DNA of 64,000 nucleotides from Micromonospora vinacea (GCF_015751785.1 NZ_JADOTY010000001.1:4340001-4404000), one strand, 5' to 3'; positions 1-8,334 are shown, counted from the first letter of the stretch. Notes: generated by a model not told the origin, from the letters alone. Made by a program: numbers and translations.

Positions 1-26
1 GTCCGGCCGGCGTGCGCCGGCCGGAC
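1..26 (-). terminator. Hairpin terminator of the ABC-F gene
   Basis: A perfect 11-bp inverted repeat (GTCCGGCCGGC, loop gtgc, GCCGGCCGGAC) lies directly after the stop codon of the leftward ABC-F gene. It has no T-run, as is common for actinobacterial terminators. It could also act on a gene arriving from outside the window. Confidence 0.7.
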
Positions 27-34
27 CGCCAGGC

Positions 35-1672
35 TCAGCCCCGCTCGGGGGCGCTGATCTCCCGCAGCTGGCCGTCGGCCAGCCGCAACCAGCGCTGCAC
101 GCCGATCTCGGCGAGGAACCGTTCGTCGTGGCTGACCACCACGAACGCCCCCTGGTACGCCGACAGCGCGCTCTCCAACTGACCCACGCTGACGAGGTCC
201 AGGTTGTTCGTCGGCTCGTCGAGCAGCAGCAGTTGGGGCGCCGGTTCGGCGCAGAGCACACACGCCAGGGTGGCGCGCAGCCGTTCACCGCCGGAGAGCA
301 CCCCGACGGGCAGGTTCACCCGGGCGCCCCGGAACAGGAACCGGGCCAGCAGGTTCATCCGCTTGGCGTCCGGCAGGTTCGGCGCGTACGCGGCGAAGTT
401 CTCCGCGACCGTGCGGGAGAGGTCCAGCAGGTCCAGCCGTTGCGACAGGTACGCGATCCGCCCGTCGCCGCGCTTCAGCTCACCGCCGGACGGCTGCAGG
501 TCACCCTGGACCAGGCGCAGCAGGGTCGACTTGCCGACGCCGTTCGCCCCGGTGAGCGCGATCCGCTCCGGACCCCGGATCACCAGGTCGGCGCCGTCGC
601 CGCCGAACAGCTCCCGGTCGTCGAAGCGGGCCCGCATCCCGTGGCCGGAGAAGACGGTGCGCCCGCCCGGAACTGTGGTGTCCGGCAGGTCAACGACGAT
701 CCGGTCCTCGTCGCGTACCGCCCGGCCGGCCTCGTCGAGTCGAGCCTTGGCCTGACCGAGCCGGGACGAGTGGGTTTCCTGCGCCCTGCCCGCCGACTCC
801 TGCGCGCTGCGCTTCAACCCGCCGGCGACGATCCGGGCCAGGCCGGCGTTCTTCAGGTTCTTCGAGGCGTTGCTGGCCCGCCGGTCGGCCCGCTCCCGGG
901 CCTGCTGCATCTCCCGCTTCTCCCGCTTGACCTCCTGCTCGGCGTTGCGCAGGTTGCTCTCGGCCACCTCCCGCGCCGCCTGCACCGCCTCGGTGTACGC
1001 GGTGAAGTTGCCCCCGTACCAGCGGATCTCGCCCTGGTCCAGCTCGGCGATGCGGTCCATCCGGTCCAGTAGCTCCCGGTCGTGGCTGACCAGCAGCAGG
1101 CACCCGGACCAGTCGGTCAGCACGTCGTAGAGCTTGTGCCGGGCCTCCAGGTCCAGGTTGTTCGTCGGCTCGTCGAGCAGCAGCACGTCCGGGCGGCGCA
1201 GCAGTTGGGCCGCCAGACCGAGGGAGACCACCTGGCCTCCGCTGAGGGTGTGCAGCCGCCGGTCGAGTTCCAGGTCACCGAGGCCGAGCCGGTCCAGCTC
1301 GGCGCGGGTGCGTTCCTCGATGTCCCAGTCGTCGCCGATGGTGGCGAAGTGCTCCTCGCTGGCATCGCCGGTCTCGATGGCGTGCAACGCCGCGATTCGC
1401 TCGGCCACGCCCAGCACCTGCGCCACGCTCAGGTCGCCGACCAGCGGCAGCGTCTGCGGAAGGTAGCCGAGCACCCCGTCGACGGTGACGCTGCCGCCGC
1501 TGGGCCGCAGCTCCCCGGCGATCAGCCGCAGCAGAGTGCTCTTGCCGGCGCCGTTGGGCGCGACCAGGCCGGTGCGACCGCCCGGCACGGTGAAGGACAG
1601 CTCCGAGAAGACCGGGGTGTCGTCCGGCCAGGAGAAGGACAGATTCGAGCAGACGATGAAAGCATCAGACAT
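35..1672 (-). CDS. ABC-F family ATP-binding protein
   Basis: A 545-residue soluble protein with two tandem ABC ATPase domains and no membrane segment, which is the ABC-F layout. Domain 1 has Walker A around residues 39-46 (PNGAGKST), signature LSGGQ at 144-148 and DEPTNNLD at 168-175. A basic, Glu/Arg/Lys-rich linker of about 235-320 follows, the region that in this family reaches toward the ribosome. Domain 2 has GANGVGKST, LSGGER and a second DEPTNNLD. ABC-F proteins bind the ribosomal E site; some protect against macrolide, lincosamide or pleuromutilin antibiotics, others are housekeeping translation factors. The sequence alone does not settle which. The gene stands alone and ends at a strong hairpin. 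The 276 bp between its start and the toxin gene on the other strand show no convincing leader peptide. Confidence 0.9.
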   Translation of the reverse strand: MSDAFIVCSNLSFSWPDDTPVFSELSFTVPGGRTGLVAPNGAGKSTLLRLIAGELRPSGGSVTVDGVLGYLPQTLPLVGDLSVAQVLGVAERIAALHAIETGDASEEHFATIGDDWDIEERTRAELDRLGLGDLELDRRLHTLSGGQVVSLGLAAQLLRRPDVLLLDEPTNNLDLEARHKLYDVLTDWSGCLLLVSHDRELLDRMDRIAELDQGEIRWYGGNFTAYTEAVQAAREVAESNLRNAEQEVKREKREMQQARERADRRASNASKNLKNAGLARIVAGGLKRSAQESAGRAQETHSSRLGQAKARLDEAGRAVRDEDRIVVDLPDTTVPGGRTVFSGHGMRARFDDRELFGGDGADLVIRGPERIALTGANGVGKSTLLRLVQGDLQPSGGELKRGDGRIAYLSQRLDLLDLSRTVAENFAAYAPNLPDAKRMNLLARFLFRGARVNLPVGVLSGGERLRATLACVLCAEPAPQLLLLDEPTNNLDLVSVGQLESALSAYQGAFVVVSHDERFLAEIGVQRWLRLADGQLREISAPERG

Positions 1673-1924
1673 GCGAGTGACCTCAAAGGGTGGGGTGGGC
1701 GCGCCTCAGCCGCCCGACGACAACGGGAACCGGTGGAACGACGTCATGGCCACGGCGGCTGCGCCTACGCGCGCCGAACCGATGGCCGAACATGTCCGGT
1801 CTCACCCGGAGATGTCGTCGTCACCCGCCATGTCTGGTCTCCCTGGTCGTACCGCTAACCCAACTCCGCCGAGTCTAACAACGGATCTTCGCCCCGCCAC
1901 CACAATAGGGCGCAGCGCTCCGTG

Positions 1925-1942
1925 TATAGCTCAGGCTATAGT
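1925..1942 (+). promoter_or_regulatory. Toxin-antitoxin promoter with palindromic operator
   Basis: The palindrome TATAGC-tcag-GCTATA (1925-1940) overlaps a -10 hexamer TATAGT (1937-1942). That hexamer sits exactly at -12 to -7 relative to the ATG at 1949, which is the spacing of leaderless actinobacterial transcripts, and no Shine-Dalgarno precedes the ATG. Autorepression by the antitoxin at such a palindrome is typical of type II toxin-antitoxin operons; here it is inferred from position. No clear -35 box is visible. Confidence 0.6.
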
Positions 1943-1948
1943 TGTTCC

Positions 1949-2341
1949 ATGTCTCATGAGCCGCCACGTCGCTGGGCGATCAAGACGACAACGGATGTCC
2001 GCGACTGGTTGCGATCCCTGCGGGAGACCGACCCCGCGACGTACCGGTCCGTCAACGTAGCGATCGACATGCTTGCCGATAGCGGTCCGGGCCTGGGGCG
2101 TCCACTGGTTGACACCCTCAGGGGTTCGACCATCAGCAATCTCAAAGAACTCCGACCGAGATCCGGAAGGGACGTCGCCGTTCGGGTGTTGTTCGTCTTC
2201 GATCCCTGGTCCCAGGCCGTGCTGCTGGTAGCCGGAAACAAGGCAGGCGATTGGAATCGATGGTACGACAAGGCGATTCCAGTGGCCGAGATTGCGTATG
2301 AGGGCTGGCTTGCCTTCGAGAGGAAACGGAGGGAGGGCTGA
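1949..2341 (+). CDS. HigB/RelE-superfamily toxin (phage Gp49-like)
   Basis: 130 residues resembling the phage-derived Gp49-like/HigB toxins of the RelE fold, which cleave mRNA on the ribosome. Visible features are the pattern DMLADSGPGLGRPLVDTLRG, then NLKELRP, then RVLFVFDP and a late LLVAGNKAGDW. These correspond to the usual LKxLR...G..RvlF.f.....lL..g..K.. order. The ATG at 1949 is preferred over the in-frame GTG at 1922, because the GTG would place the palindromic promoter inside the gene. The stop overlaps the antitoxin ATG by one base, so the two are translationally coupled. Toxin-before-antitoxin is the HigBA order. Catalytic residues cannot be assigned with certainty by eye. Confidence 0.82.
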   Translation: MSHEPPRRWAIKTTTDVRDWLRSLRETDPATYRSVNVAIDMLADSGPGLGRPLVDTLRGSTISNLKELRPRSGRDVAVRVLFVFDPWSQAVLLVAGNKAGDWNRWYDKAIPVAEIAYEGWLAFERKRREG

Positions 2342-2655
2342 TGAGCGACTTCCACGACTGGAACGACATTCGGGCTGAGCTGCACGACGGGGACGATGAA
2401 GCACTCGACGTAGAACGTGCCCGTACCGAGGCGTGGATCAGCGCCTTCCATCTTGCCGAAGAGCGGAAGCGGTTGGGCCTGACCCAGCGGCAGGTGGCCG
2501 AGCTGATGGGTGTCACGCCCGGTCGGGTCAGCCAGATCGAGAACGGTGATCTGGAGGCCAACGAGGTCGCGACGCTGAGCCGATATGCACGAGCGCTCGG
2601 CGCCCGGATGCGGATCATCTTCGACTACGGCGACGACCTCCGTCAGATCGCCTGA
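2341..2655 (+). CDS. XRE-family antitoxin (HigA-like)
   Basis: 104 residues with a helix-turn-helix of the Cro/C1 (XRE) class at about 42-87. The core reads RKRLGLTQRQVAELMGV followed by GRVSQIENGD, a textbook HTH_3 pattern. It starts on the last base of the toxin stop codon and would be made from the same transcript. Its expected roles are to neutralise the toxin through its acidic N-terminal part (residues 1-35 are rich in Asp and Glu) and to repress the operon by binding the palindrome at 1925-1940. No third gene is associated. The pair ends at a hairpin shared with the convergent response-regulator gene. Confidence 0.88.
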   Translation: MSDFHDWNDIRAELHDGDDEALDVERARTEAWISAFHLAEERKRLGLTQRQVAELMGVTPGRVSQIENGDLEANEVATLSRYARALGARMRIIFDYGDDLRQIA

Positions 2656-2693
2656 CCTGCTTGGCGTGGTGGCGGCCCCGCCCCCGTTACGTT

Positions 2694-2769
2694 CGTCGAT
2701 CTTGCAATTGCTGTTGTTGAGATGTCGCTGTTGCGGCCAATAGTCCCCACAGAAAGTGCAAGATCGACG
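2694..2769. repeat. GATC-bearing inverted repeat between convergent genes
   Basis: Arms CGTCGATCTTGCA (2694-2706) and TGCAAGATCGACG (2757-2769) are perfect complements with a 50-base loop that contains some further partial pairing. It lies between the 3' ends of the antitoxin and response-regulator genes. A bidirectional terminator or transcript-end element is the simplest reading. Confidence 0.6.
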
Positions 2770-2779
2770 CGGTGGCGCG

Positions 2780-3475
2780 TCAGCGGGGGCGGTACTCGAC
2801 CTCGGGGCGGCCGGGGGTGCCGTAGCGGGGGGTGCGGGCGGCGCGGTCGACAGTCACCAGGTACTCCAGGTAGCGACGGGCGGTCACCCGGGAGATGCCG
2901 GTCAGCGCGCTCACCTCGGTCGCCGACAGACCGACCTCCGCGCGGGAGCCGTCGGTGAGCGCGGCGCGTACCCGATCGAGGGTCTGCGCGTCGAGCCCCT
3001 TGGGCAGGCTGTGCCCGGCGGTGCCGCGCAGGGTGGCGAACATCTGGTCGACCTCGTGCTGGGCGGCGACCTCGCCGTCGGCGAGCGCCTGGGCGCGGTA
3101 GTCGGCGTACCGCTCCAGCTTGTCGCGGAACGCGGCGAACGTGAACGGCTTGAGCAGGTAGTGGGTCACCCCGAGGGACACGGCGGTGCGTACCACCGCC
3201 AGGTCCCGCGCGGAGGTCACCGCGAGCACGTCGACGCTGCTGCCGGCCGCGCGCAGCGCCCGGCAGACGTCCAGGCCGTGCAGGTCGGGCAGCCGAAAAT
3301 CAAGGAGTACGAGGTCCACGTCGCCGCCGTCGTTGGCGCGCAGGGCCGCCATCGCCGCCCGCGCGGTGTGCGCCACCCCGACCACCACGAAACCGGGAAC
3401 CCGTTCGGTGTACGCGCTGTGCGCCTCGGCCAGCAGCGGCTCGTCCTCGACGACCAGCACCCGGATGTCGCTCAT
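2780..3475 (-). CDS. CitB/DcuR-type response regulator
   Basis: 231 residues. The receiver domain occupies about 1-122, with the acidic pocket at D11/E12, phospho-acceptor D59 (LVLLDFRLPD) and conserved K109 (LLKPF). The output part (about 160-231) holds a helix-turn-helix (LSATEVSALTGISRVTARRY) of the kind found in regulators that control C4-dicarboxylate and citrate uptake. It overlaps the kinase gene by 4 bp (ATGA), so both come from one transcript. The likely target is the divergent symporter gene starting at 5156. The ligand is inferred from family and neighbourhood, not shown. Confidence 0.9.
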   Translation of the reverse strand: MSDIRVLVVEDEPLLAEAHSAYTERVPGFVVVGVAHTARAAMAALRANDGGDVDLVLLDFRLPDLHGLDVCRALRAAGSSVDVLAVTSARDLAVVRTAVSLGVTHYLLKPFTFAAFRDKLERYADYRAQALADGEVAAQHEVDQMFATLRGTAGHSLPKGLDAQTLDRVRAALTDGSRAEVGLSATEVSALTGISRVTARRYLEYLVTVDRAARTPRYGTPGRPEVEYRPR

Positions 3476-5058
3476 CGGCGTGCCCCGACGACCGGTAGTC
3501 GGACGGTGAACAGGCTGCCGCCGTCGTCCGAGCGACAGACCTCGGCGTTACCGCCGTGCCGGCGCACCACCTGCCCGACCAGTGCCAGGCCGAGGCCGCG
3601 GCCGGTGCTCTTGGTGGACCAGCCGCGCCGGAACGCGTCGGCGACCCGCTCCGGTGCCAGCCCGGGGCCGCTGTCGGCGACCCGGACCACCAGTTCGTCG
3701 TCGGCCGTACCGACGAAGACCCGCACCCGGCGCGGCGGCGGCGTGCCGGCGACCGCCTCCAGGGCGTTGTCGACCAGGTTGCCGACCACTGTGAGCAGGT
3801 CACCGGTGGGCAGTGGGCTGTCGTCGAGGCGGCAGTCCGGCTCGATGACCAGGTCCACCCCGCGCTCGCCGGCCTGTGCGGACTTGCCGAGCAGCAGGGC
3901 GGCCAACGCCGGCTCGGTCACCGCGCCGACCACCCGGTCGGTCAGTTGCTGGGCGAGGGCCAGGTCCCGGGTGCCGAGCCGGACGGCGTCGTCGGCGCGG
4001 CCCAGCTCCACCAGGGTCAGCACTGTGTGCAGCCGGTTGGCCGACTCGTGGGTCTGCGCCTGCAACGCCTCGGTCAGCGCCCGCACCGAATCCAGCTCGC
4101 TGGCCAGCGTGCGCAACTCGGTCTGGTCGCGCAGGGTCAGCACGGTGCCGAGCACCGCGCCCTCGAAGCGGGTGGTCCGCTGGTTGGCGACGAGCACCCG
4201 GTCGCCGGCGAGGATCGGCTCGTCACGGGCGTCACGCCCGGAGTCGAGCAGCTCGGCCACCGCGGGCGGCAGGTCGATCCCGGCCACCGGCTGGTCGATC
4301 ACCGGCGCGTCCGCGTCGAGCCCCAACAGCCGGCGGCCCTCGTCGTTGACGAGCGCCACCCGACGATCGGTGGTCAGCACGACGAGACCTTCGCGCACCG
4401 AGTGCAGAACGGCGTCGTAGTACTCGTACATCCGGGTCATCTGCGCCGGCCCCAGGCCGTGCGTCTGGCGGCGGAGCCGGCGGCTGAGCAGCCAGGAGCC
4501 CATCGCGGCGAGCGCCAGAGCCGGCGCGGCCACACCGAAGAGCACCGGCAACTGGCCGAGCAACTTACGGTCGATCGCACGGGTGGTGATGCCCACCGAG
4601 ACCAGACCGACGAGGCGCCGCTGCTCGTCGTACACCGGAACGACAGCGCGCACCGACTCGCCGAGCGTGCCGACGTTTGTGGTGGTGAACGGGCGGCCGG
4701 CCAGCGCCGGCCCGATCTCGCCGACGAACGGCTCGCCGATCCGTTCCCTGGTGGGGTGCGAGAAACGGGTGCGGTCGGGGGCCATCACCACCACGAAGTC
4801 GATGCCCGTGGCCTTCCGGATCGATTCGGCGTACGGCTGGAGGACCCTCGCGGGGTCGGTGGTGGCGAGGGCCGCGCGGACGTCGGGGGAGCCGGCCACG
4901 GTCTGCGCCACCGCGAGCACCTCCTCCTGCGCGGCCTGACGCGCGTCGCTGCGGGCCAGCCAGACGGCGCCCGCCGCGCCGGCCAGCACGAGCAGCGTCA
5001 CCACCATCGCCTGGAGGGCGAAGAGTTGCCCCGCGATGCTCCACTGGCGTCGGGCCAC
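3472..5058 (-). CDS. CitA/DcuS-type sensor histidine kinase
   Basis: 528 residues from the preferred GTG at 5058, which has an AAGGAGG Shine-Dalgarno 8 bases upstream; the frame stays open further 5' but without such a signal. Layout: N-terminal membrane helix (LFALQAMVVTLLVLAGAAGAVWLA), extracytoplasmic PASC/Cache-like sensor of about 130 residues, second membrane helix (VLFGVAAPALALAAMGSWLL), PAS domain, then a kinase core. The core has the phospho-accepting His in QTHESANRLH, the N box NLVDNALEAV and G boxes DSGPGLAP and GRGLGLALV. This is the family that senses extracellular di- or tricarboxylates. Divergent placement next to a dicarboxylate symporter supports that role. Confidence 0.9.
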   Translation of the reverse strand: MARRQWSIAGQLFALQAMVVTLLVLAGAAGAVWLARSDARQAAQEEVLAVAQTVAGSPDVRAALATTDPARVLQPYAESIRKATGIDFVVVMAPDRTRFSHPTRERIGEPFVGEIGPALAGRPFTTTNVGTLGESVRAVVPVYDEQRRLVGLVSVGITTRAIDRKLLGQLPVLFGVAAPALALAAMGSWLLSRRLRRQTHGLGPAQMTRMYEYYDAVLHSVREGLVVLTTDRRVALVNDEGRRLLGLDADAPVIDQPVAGIDLPPAVAELLDSGRDARDEPILAGDRVLVANQRTTRFEGAVLGTVLTLRDQTELRTLASELDSVRALTEALQAQTHESANRLHTVLTLVELGRADDAVRLGTRDLALAQQLTDRVVGAVTEPALAALLLGKSAQAGERGVDLVIEPDCRLDDSPLPTGDLLTVVGNLVDNALEAVAGTPPPRRVRVFVGTADDELVVRVADSGPGLAPERVADAFRRGWSTKSTGRGLGLALVGQVVRRHGGNAEVCRSDDGGSLFTVRLPVVGARR

Positions 5059-5155
5059 CTCCACCACCTCCTTGTCACGCCACCGTTGACGCCGTCGCGG
5101 TGAACAGAATGACCGCAAGGCTGTCAACGGGTGAGACGCGCTTCACATTGTCGAC

Positions 5156-6544
5156 ATGGACACCACCGCACCCGACCCCACCCCGGCACCGGCGGTCCGC
5201 CGGGACCGTACCCGTTACCTGTATCTGGCCGTCATCGTGGCCGTGGTCGCCGGCATCGTGGTCGGCCTGGTCGCCCCCGATTTCGGCAAGGAACTCAAGC
5301 CGATCGGCACCGGCTTCGTCAACCTGATCAAGATGATGATCAGCCCGGTCATCTTTTGTACCATCGTGCTCGGCGTCGGCTCCGTGCGGCAGGCCGCGAA
5401 GGTCGGCAAGGTCGGCGGCCTGGCCCTCGGCTACTTCCTGACCATGTCGACTGTCGCGCTCGCCATCGGCCTGGTCGTCGGCAACCTCATCCACCCCGGC
5501 TCCGGCCTGAACCTCGGCCCGGAGCTCGCCGGCTCTGGCAAGGCCGCCGCCGGTGACGAGGCCGCCGGTACGGCGGACTTCCTGCTCGGGATCATCCCGA
5601 CGACGCTGCTCTCCTCGCTGACCGAGGGCAAGGTGCTCCAGACGCTGCTGGTCGCCCTGCTTGTCGGCTTCGCCGTCCAGGCCATGGGCCGGCGGGGTGA
5701 GCCGGTTCTCAGCGCGATCACCGTCATCCAGCGGGTCGTCTTCAAGGTCCTCGCCATGATCATGTGGCTGGCGCCGATCGGCGCGTTCGGCGCGATGGCC
5801 GCCGTGGTCGGCGCGACCGGCGTGGACGCCCTCAAGAGCCTCGCCCAGATCATGGTGGGCTTCTACGCCACCTGTCTGATCTTCGTGCTGGTCTTCCTGG
5901 GCGCGCTGTTGTGGTTCGTGGCCCGGGTCTCGATCTTCTCGCTGCTGCGTTACCTGGGCCGGGAGTTCCTGCTGATCCTGTCCACCTCGTCGTCGGAGTC
6001 GGCGCTGCCGCGGTTGATCGCCAAGATGGAGCACTTCGGCGTGAGCAGGCCGGTCGTCGGCATCACGGTGCCGACCGGCTACTCGTTCAACCTGGACGGT
6101 ACGGCGATCTACCTGACCATGGCGTCGCTGTTCATCGCCGACGCGCTGGGCAAACCGCTGGCCATCGGCGAGCAGATCTCGCTGCTGCTGTTCATGATCA
6201 TCGCCTCGAAGGGCGCCGCCGGGGTCACCGGCGCGGGGCTGGCCACGCTGGCCGGCGGCCTCCAGTCACACCGGCCGGACCTCGTCGACGGGGTCGGGCT
6301 GATCGTCGGCATCGACCGGTTCATGTCGGAGGCTCGGGCGCTGACCAACTTCGCCGGCAACGCGGTGGCGACAGTACTGGTGGGGACCTGGACCGGAGAG
6401 TTCGACAGGGATCGGGCGGCTGCGGTGCTGAGCGGCAACGACCCGTTCGACGAGGCCACCATGGTCGACGAGCACGACGACGACGAGGCGGCGACGCCGC
6501 GCGCAGACGAGAAGGAGGCCGCGCCGGCCGGAGTGCCGGCCTGA
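5156..6544 (+). CDS. dctA: Dicarboxylate/amino acid:cation symporter (DctA family)
   Basis: 462 residues with about eight membrane helices and the family hallmarks: the serine-rich stretch LSTSSSESALPRLI, and NLDGTAIYLTMASLFIADA, which carries the substrate and cation-binding residues. Members import succinate, fumarate, malate or glutamate with Na+ or H+. The C-terminal tail (about 425-462) is acidic and disordered. It is divergent from the CitA/DcuS-type two-component system 97 bp away, so induction by its substrate through that system is the natural model. No good Shine-Dalgarno precedes the ATG. The gene ends at a strong hairpin shared with the convergent SLATT gene. Dicarboxylate versus glutamate specificity cannot be decided here. 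Confidence 0.88.
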   Translation: MDTTAPDPTPAPAVRRDRTRYLYLAVIVAVVAGIVVGLVAPDFGKELKPIGTGFVNLIKMMISPVIFCTIVLGVGSVRQAAKVGKVGGLALGYFLTMSTVALAIGLVVGNLIHPGSGLNLGPELAGSGKAAAGDEAAGTADFLLGIIPTTLLSSLTEGKVLQTLLVALLVGFAVQAMGRRGEPVLSAITVIQRVVFKVLAMIMWLAPIGAFGAMAAVVGATGVDALKSLAQIMVGFYATCLIFVLVFLGALLWFVARVSIFSLLRYLGREFLLILSTSSSESALPRLIAKMEHFGVSRPVVGITVPTGYSFNLDGTAIYLTMASLFIADALGKPLAIGEQISLLLFMIIASKGAAGVTGAGLATLAGGLQSHRPDLVDGVGLIVGIDRFMSEARALTNFAGNAVATVLVGTWTGEFDRDRAAAVLSGNDPFDEATMVDEHDDDEAATPRADEKEAAPAGVPA

Positions 6545-6559
6545 TCCACGGCGTGGCCG

Positions 6560-6590
6560 GGGTCGCGGCGGCCGGGTGCCGCCGCGACCC
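6560..6590. terminator. Convergent hairpin terminator (dctA / SLATT gene)
   Basis: A perfect 13-bp stem (GGGTCGCGGCGGC, loop cgggt, GCCGCCGCGACCC) lies 15 bp after the symporter stop and before the end of the leftward SLATT gene. It can serve both strands. Confidence 0.75.
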
Positions 6591-6604
6591 TCGACCGCGA
6601 GGTG

Positions 6605-7477
6605 TCAGCGTCGGCGTGCACGCCACATCGTGTGTTCCCTGGAGATCGCCGTCTCGGTGTCATTCACGAACCGCGACAACTCGGCTTCCGAGCTGATCCG
6701 GGTGGCGAGGGACCCGATGGCGGCAAGCTCCTGACTTGCCAGGGCATAGGCGGTGGCCACCCCGGAGTGTTGCCGCGTCTGCGTCCACGCCGCGCCGGCC
6801 GCGACCGCCGCGGCGGCCACTCCGAGCAGGTCGAGGTCGGTCAGCCCGGCAGCCCTCGACACGGCCAGGGTCACCCCGGCTATCTCCAGCACGAGCATGC
6901 CGACCGACCAGCGGGTCGCCCGCGCCCGATTCGACAGCGATCGCTCGGCGTACCAGGCTCGCTGGGCCTCCAGGCGGCCGGTCAGGTACGCGGCGCGGCG
7001 GTCCGCAAGGGAGGCCGCCCGTAGTTTCCGCATTCCTTCCGTGATTTGTTGCCCGGCCACCGCTGGGGCGGCCAACCCGGCGGCCGACATGTCCCGGGTC
7101 AGACCCAACAGCCGGTTGGTGAATTCCTCGACGCTTTCCAACTCGCTCCGCGATCGGGGAAAAGGATCCGCCGCCATGGTGAATCGCCACGTGAGCGACT
7201 TGATGGATTCGGAGAGGGCTCTGCCGACGTACCACCGTTCGTCGGGGCGATTGGTAAGGAGGAAGACCTCGACGATCGAGGTGGCGGCGAAGGCGCCCGC
7301 CGCGAGCGCCGGGCCCAGGGCAAAATTGTCGAGCTTCCAGGTGGCGACCCCCGCGACGGCGGCCACCAGGAGCAGGGACAGCCGCAGCGCGATCAGGGTT
7401 GCGTACACGTGTTGGCCGCGTTGCGACTCGTAGGACACGGCGCGCTGAAACGGGGGAAGATCCTCGGCCTTCAGCAT
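6605..7477 (-). CDS. SLATT/DUF4231 membrane protein
   Basis: 290 residues with two pairs of membrane helices (about 26-47/54-74 and 191-207/214-231) separated by a soluble helical region. The stretch after the first pair (RWYVGRALSESIKSLTWRF, then DPF) and the C-terminal end (FVNDTETAISREHTMW) match my recollection of the SLATT_3/SLATT_1 signatures found in DUF4231 proteins. SLATT proteins are predicted pore-forming or membrane-perturbing effectors of nucleotide-signalled conflict systems; this comes from published comparative genomics and has not been tested for this protein. No nucleotidyltransferase, SLOG or other partner lies next to it, so it appears to be an orphan. It is transcribed alone, convergent with dctA. 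Confidence 0.8.
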   Translation of the reverse strand: MLKAEDLPPFQRAVSYESQRGQHVYATLIALRLSLLLVAAVAGVATWKLDNFALGPALAAGAFAATSIVEVFLLTNRPDERWYVGRALSESIKSLTWRFTMAADPFPRSRSELESVEEFTNRLLGLTRDMSAAGLAAPAVAGQQITEGMRKLRAASLADRRAAYLTGRLEAQRAWYAERSLSNRARATRWSVGMLVLEIAGVTLAVSRAAGLTDLDLLGVAAAAVAAGAAWTQTRQHSGVATAYALASQELAAIGSLATRISSEAELSRFVNDTETAISREHTMWRARRR

Positions 7478-7614
7478 GTCGTTGACCTCTCGACAGAACG
7501 TCCAGGGTGTCGGCGGGGTGAGCAGTCGGTACGCAGGCTGTGTAGACAGTAGACGCCCCCGTCCACCCCAACCGCCCGCAACGACCCCACCCCACCCCCA
7601 CCCCGGCCGGCGGT

Positions 7615-7669
7615 GATCAAGAGGTTTGCGTCACGACACGCCGCGGCGGATGACGCAAAGCTCTTGATC
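7615..7669. repeat. Intergenic inverted repeat with GATC ends
   Basis: Arms GATCAAGAGGTTTGCGTCA (7615-7633) and TGACGCAAAGCTCTTGATC (7651-7669) pair over 19 bp with one mismatch around a 17-base loop. It lies between the start of the SLATT gene and the 3' end of the upstream lipoprotein gene, both on the minus strand. A terminator of the lipoprotein transcript is likely. Confidence 0.65.
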
Positions 7670-7697
7670 ATCCGTGGGCGCGGTGGGGCGCGCGGGG

Positions 7698-8294
7698 CTA
7701 CGGCGTGGTGGTCTTGTCGCAGGGGGTGCCGATGCCGACGTTGACGCGGTCGGTTTGGCCGTTCGACGTCACGATCAGTGGTACGCAGGCGGCCCGCGCG
7801 ACCCAGGTGCCGCCGACGAAGGCCATCCACTGGGCCTGCCCACCCTCAGGCGTGCAGGCGTGCACCGTGGCGGTCGCCCCGGGCGTGCCGGTGCGGCCCC
7901 ATCCGAGCCGGGCCTTGTCCTGCCAGCCCGGTGCCACCCGCAGGTCGACGACGCGGCCGGCGCGGACGACGAGCCCCCATTTGGCGAACAGTCGCGCCGC
8001 CGGATCGACCTCCCCGGATGTCTCTGCCGACAGCACGGGGGCGTCGGGCACCGCCACGTCTTTCCCCACCAACCGGTAGCCCGCCGGCGGTGCCGGCAGC
8101 GTGTCGACTGACGGCGTGCAGGGCAGCACCCCAACGCTGGCGCCCGTCGACGGCGCCGCGCTGTTGGCCGGCGGCGTGGTGCGCTGGCGCGAGTCACCTG
8201 CCGACGTGCAGGCGGACAGGACCACCGCCAGGCACAGGAAGCCACACCAGGCCGTGGCGCGGCCGGTCCGGCGTTCTGCGGAATTCGAATTCAT
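7698..8294 (-). CDS. Secreted lipoprotein of unknown function
   Basis: 198 residues from the ATG at 8294. The N terminus has a basic region, a hydrophobic core and the lipobox VLSAC with the modified cysteine at position 29, so it is exported and anchored to the outer face of the membrane. Then comes a Ser/Pro/Thr-rich linker and a globular domain of about 140 residues with four cysteines that could form two disulfides. No family was recognised. The frame is open upstream to 8447, but that extension has no plausible signal peptide and would run into the kinase promoter region. It is divergent from the lectin-bearing kinase gene. Confidence 0.75.
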   Translation of the reverse strand: MNSNSAERRTGRATAWCGFLCLAVVLSACTSAGDSRQRTTPPANSAAPSTGASVGVLPCTPSVDTLPAPPAGYRLVGKDVAVPDAPVLSAETSGEVDPAARLFAKWGLVVRAGRVVDLRVAPGWQDKARLGWGRTGTPGATATVHACTPEGGQAQWMAFVGGTWVARAACVPLIVTSNGQTDRVNVGIGTPCDKTTTP

Positions 8295-8310
8295 TCGATA
8301 TTCATAGCAG

Positions 8311-8334
8311 GTTACCGATATACGCGTTGGTAAC
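8311..8334. promoter_or_regulatory. Candidate operator between lipoprotein and kinase genes
   Basis: The inverted repeat GTTACC-N12-GGTAAC lies 16 bp upstream of the lipoprotein ATG in an AT-richer stretch, where a promoter is expected. No regulator is assigned. Confidence 0.35.

Noticed and set aside
1673..1924. Leader peptide or attenuator for the ABC-F gene, as in antibiotic-inducible relatives.
   Set aside because: No short frame with ribosome-binding site and no convincing alternative hairpins were seen upstream of the start.
1922..1948. TATAGCTCAGG resembles the D-arm of a tRNA.
   Set aside because: No T-arm sequence, acceptor stem or anticodon loop can be built around it; it fits better as the toxin-antitoxin promoter palindrome.
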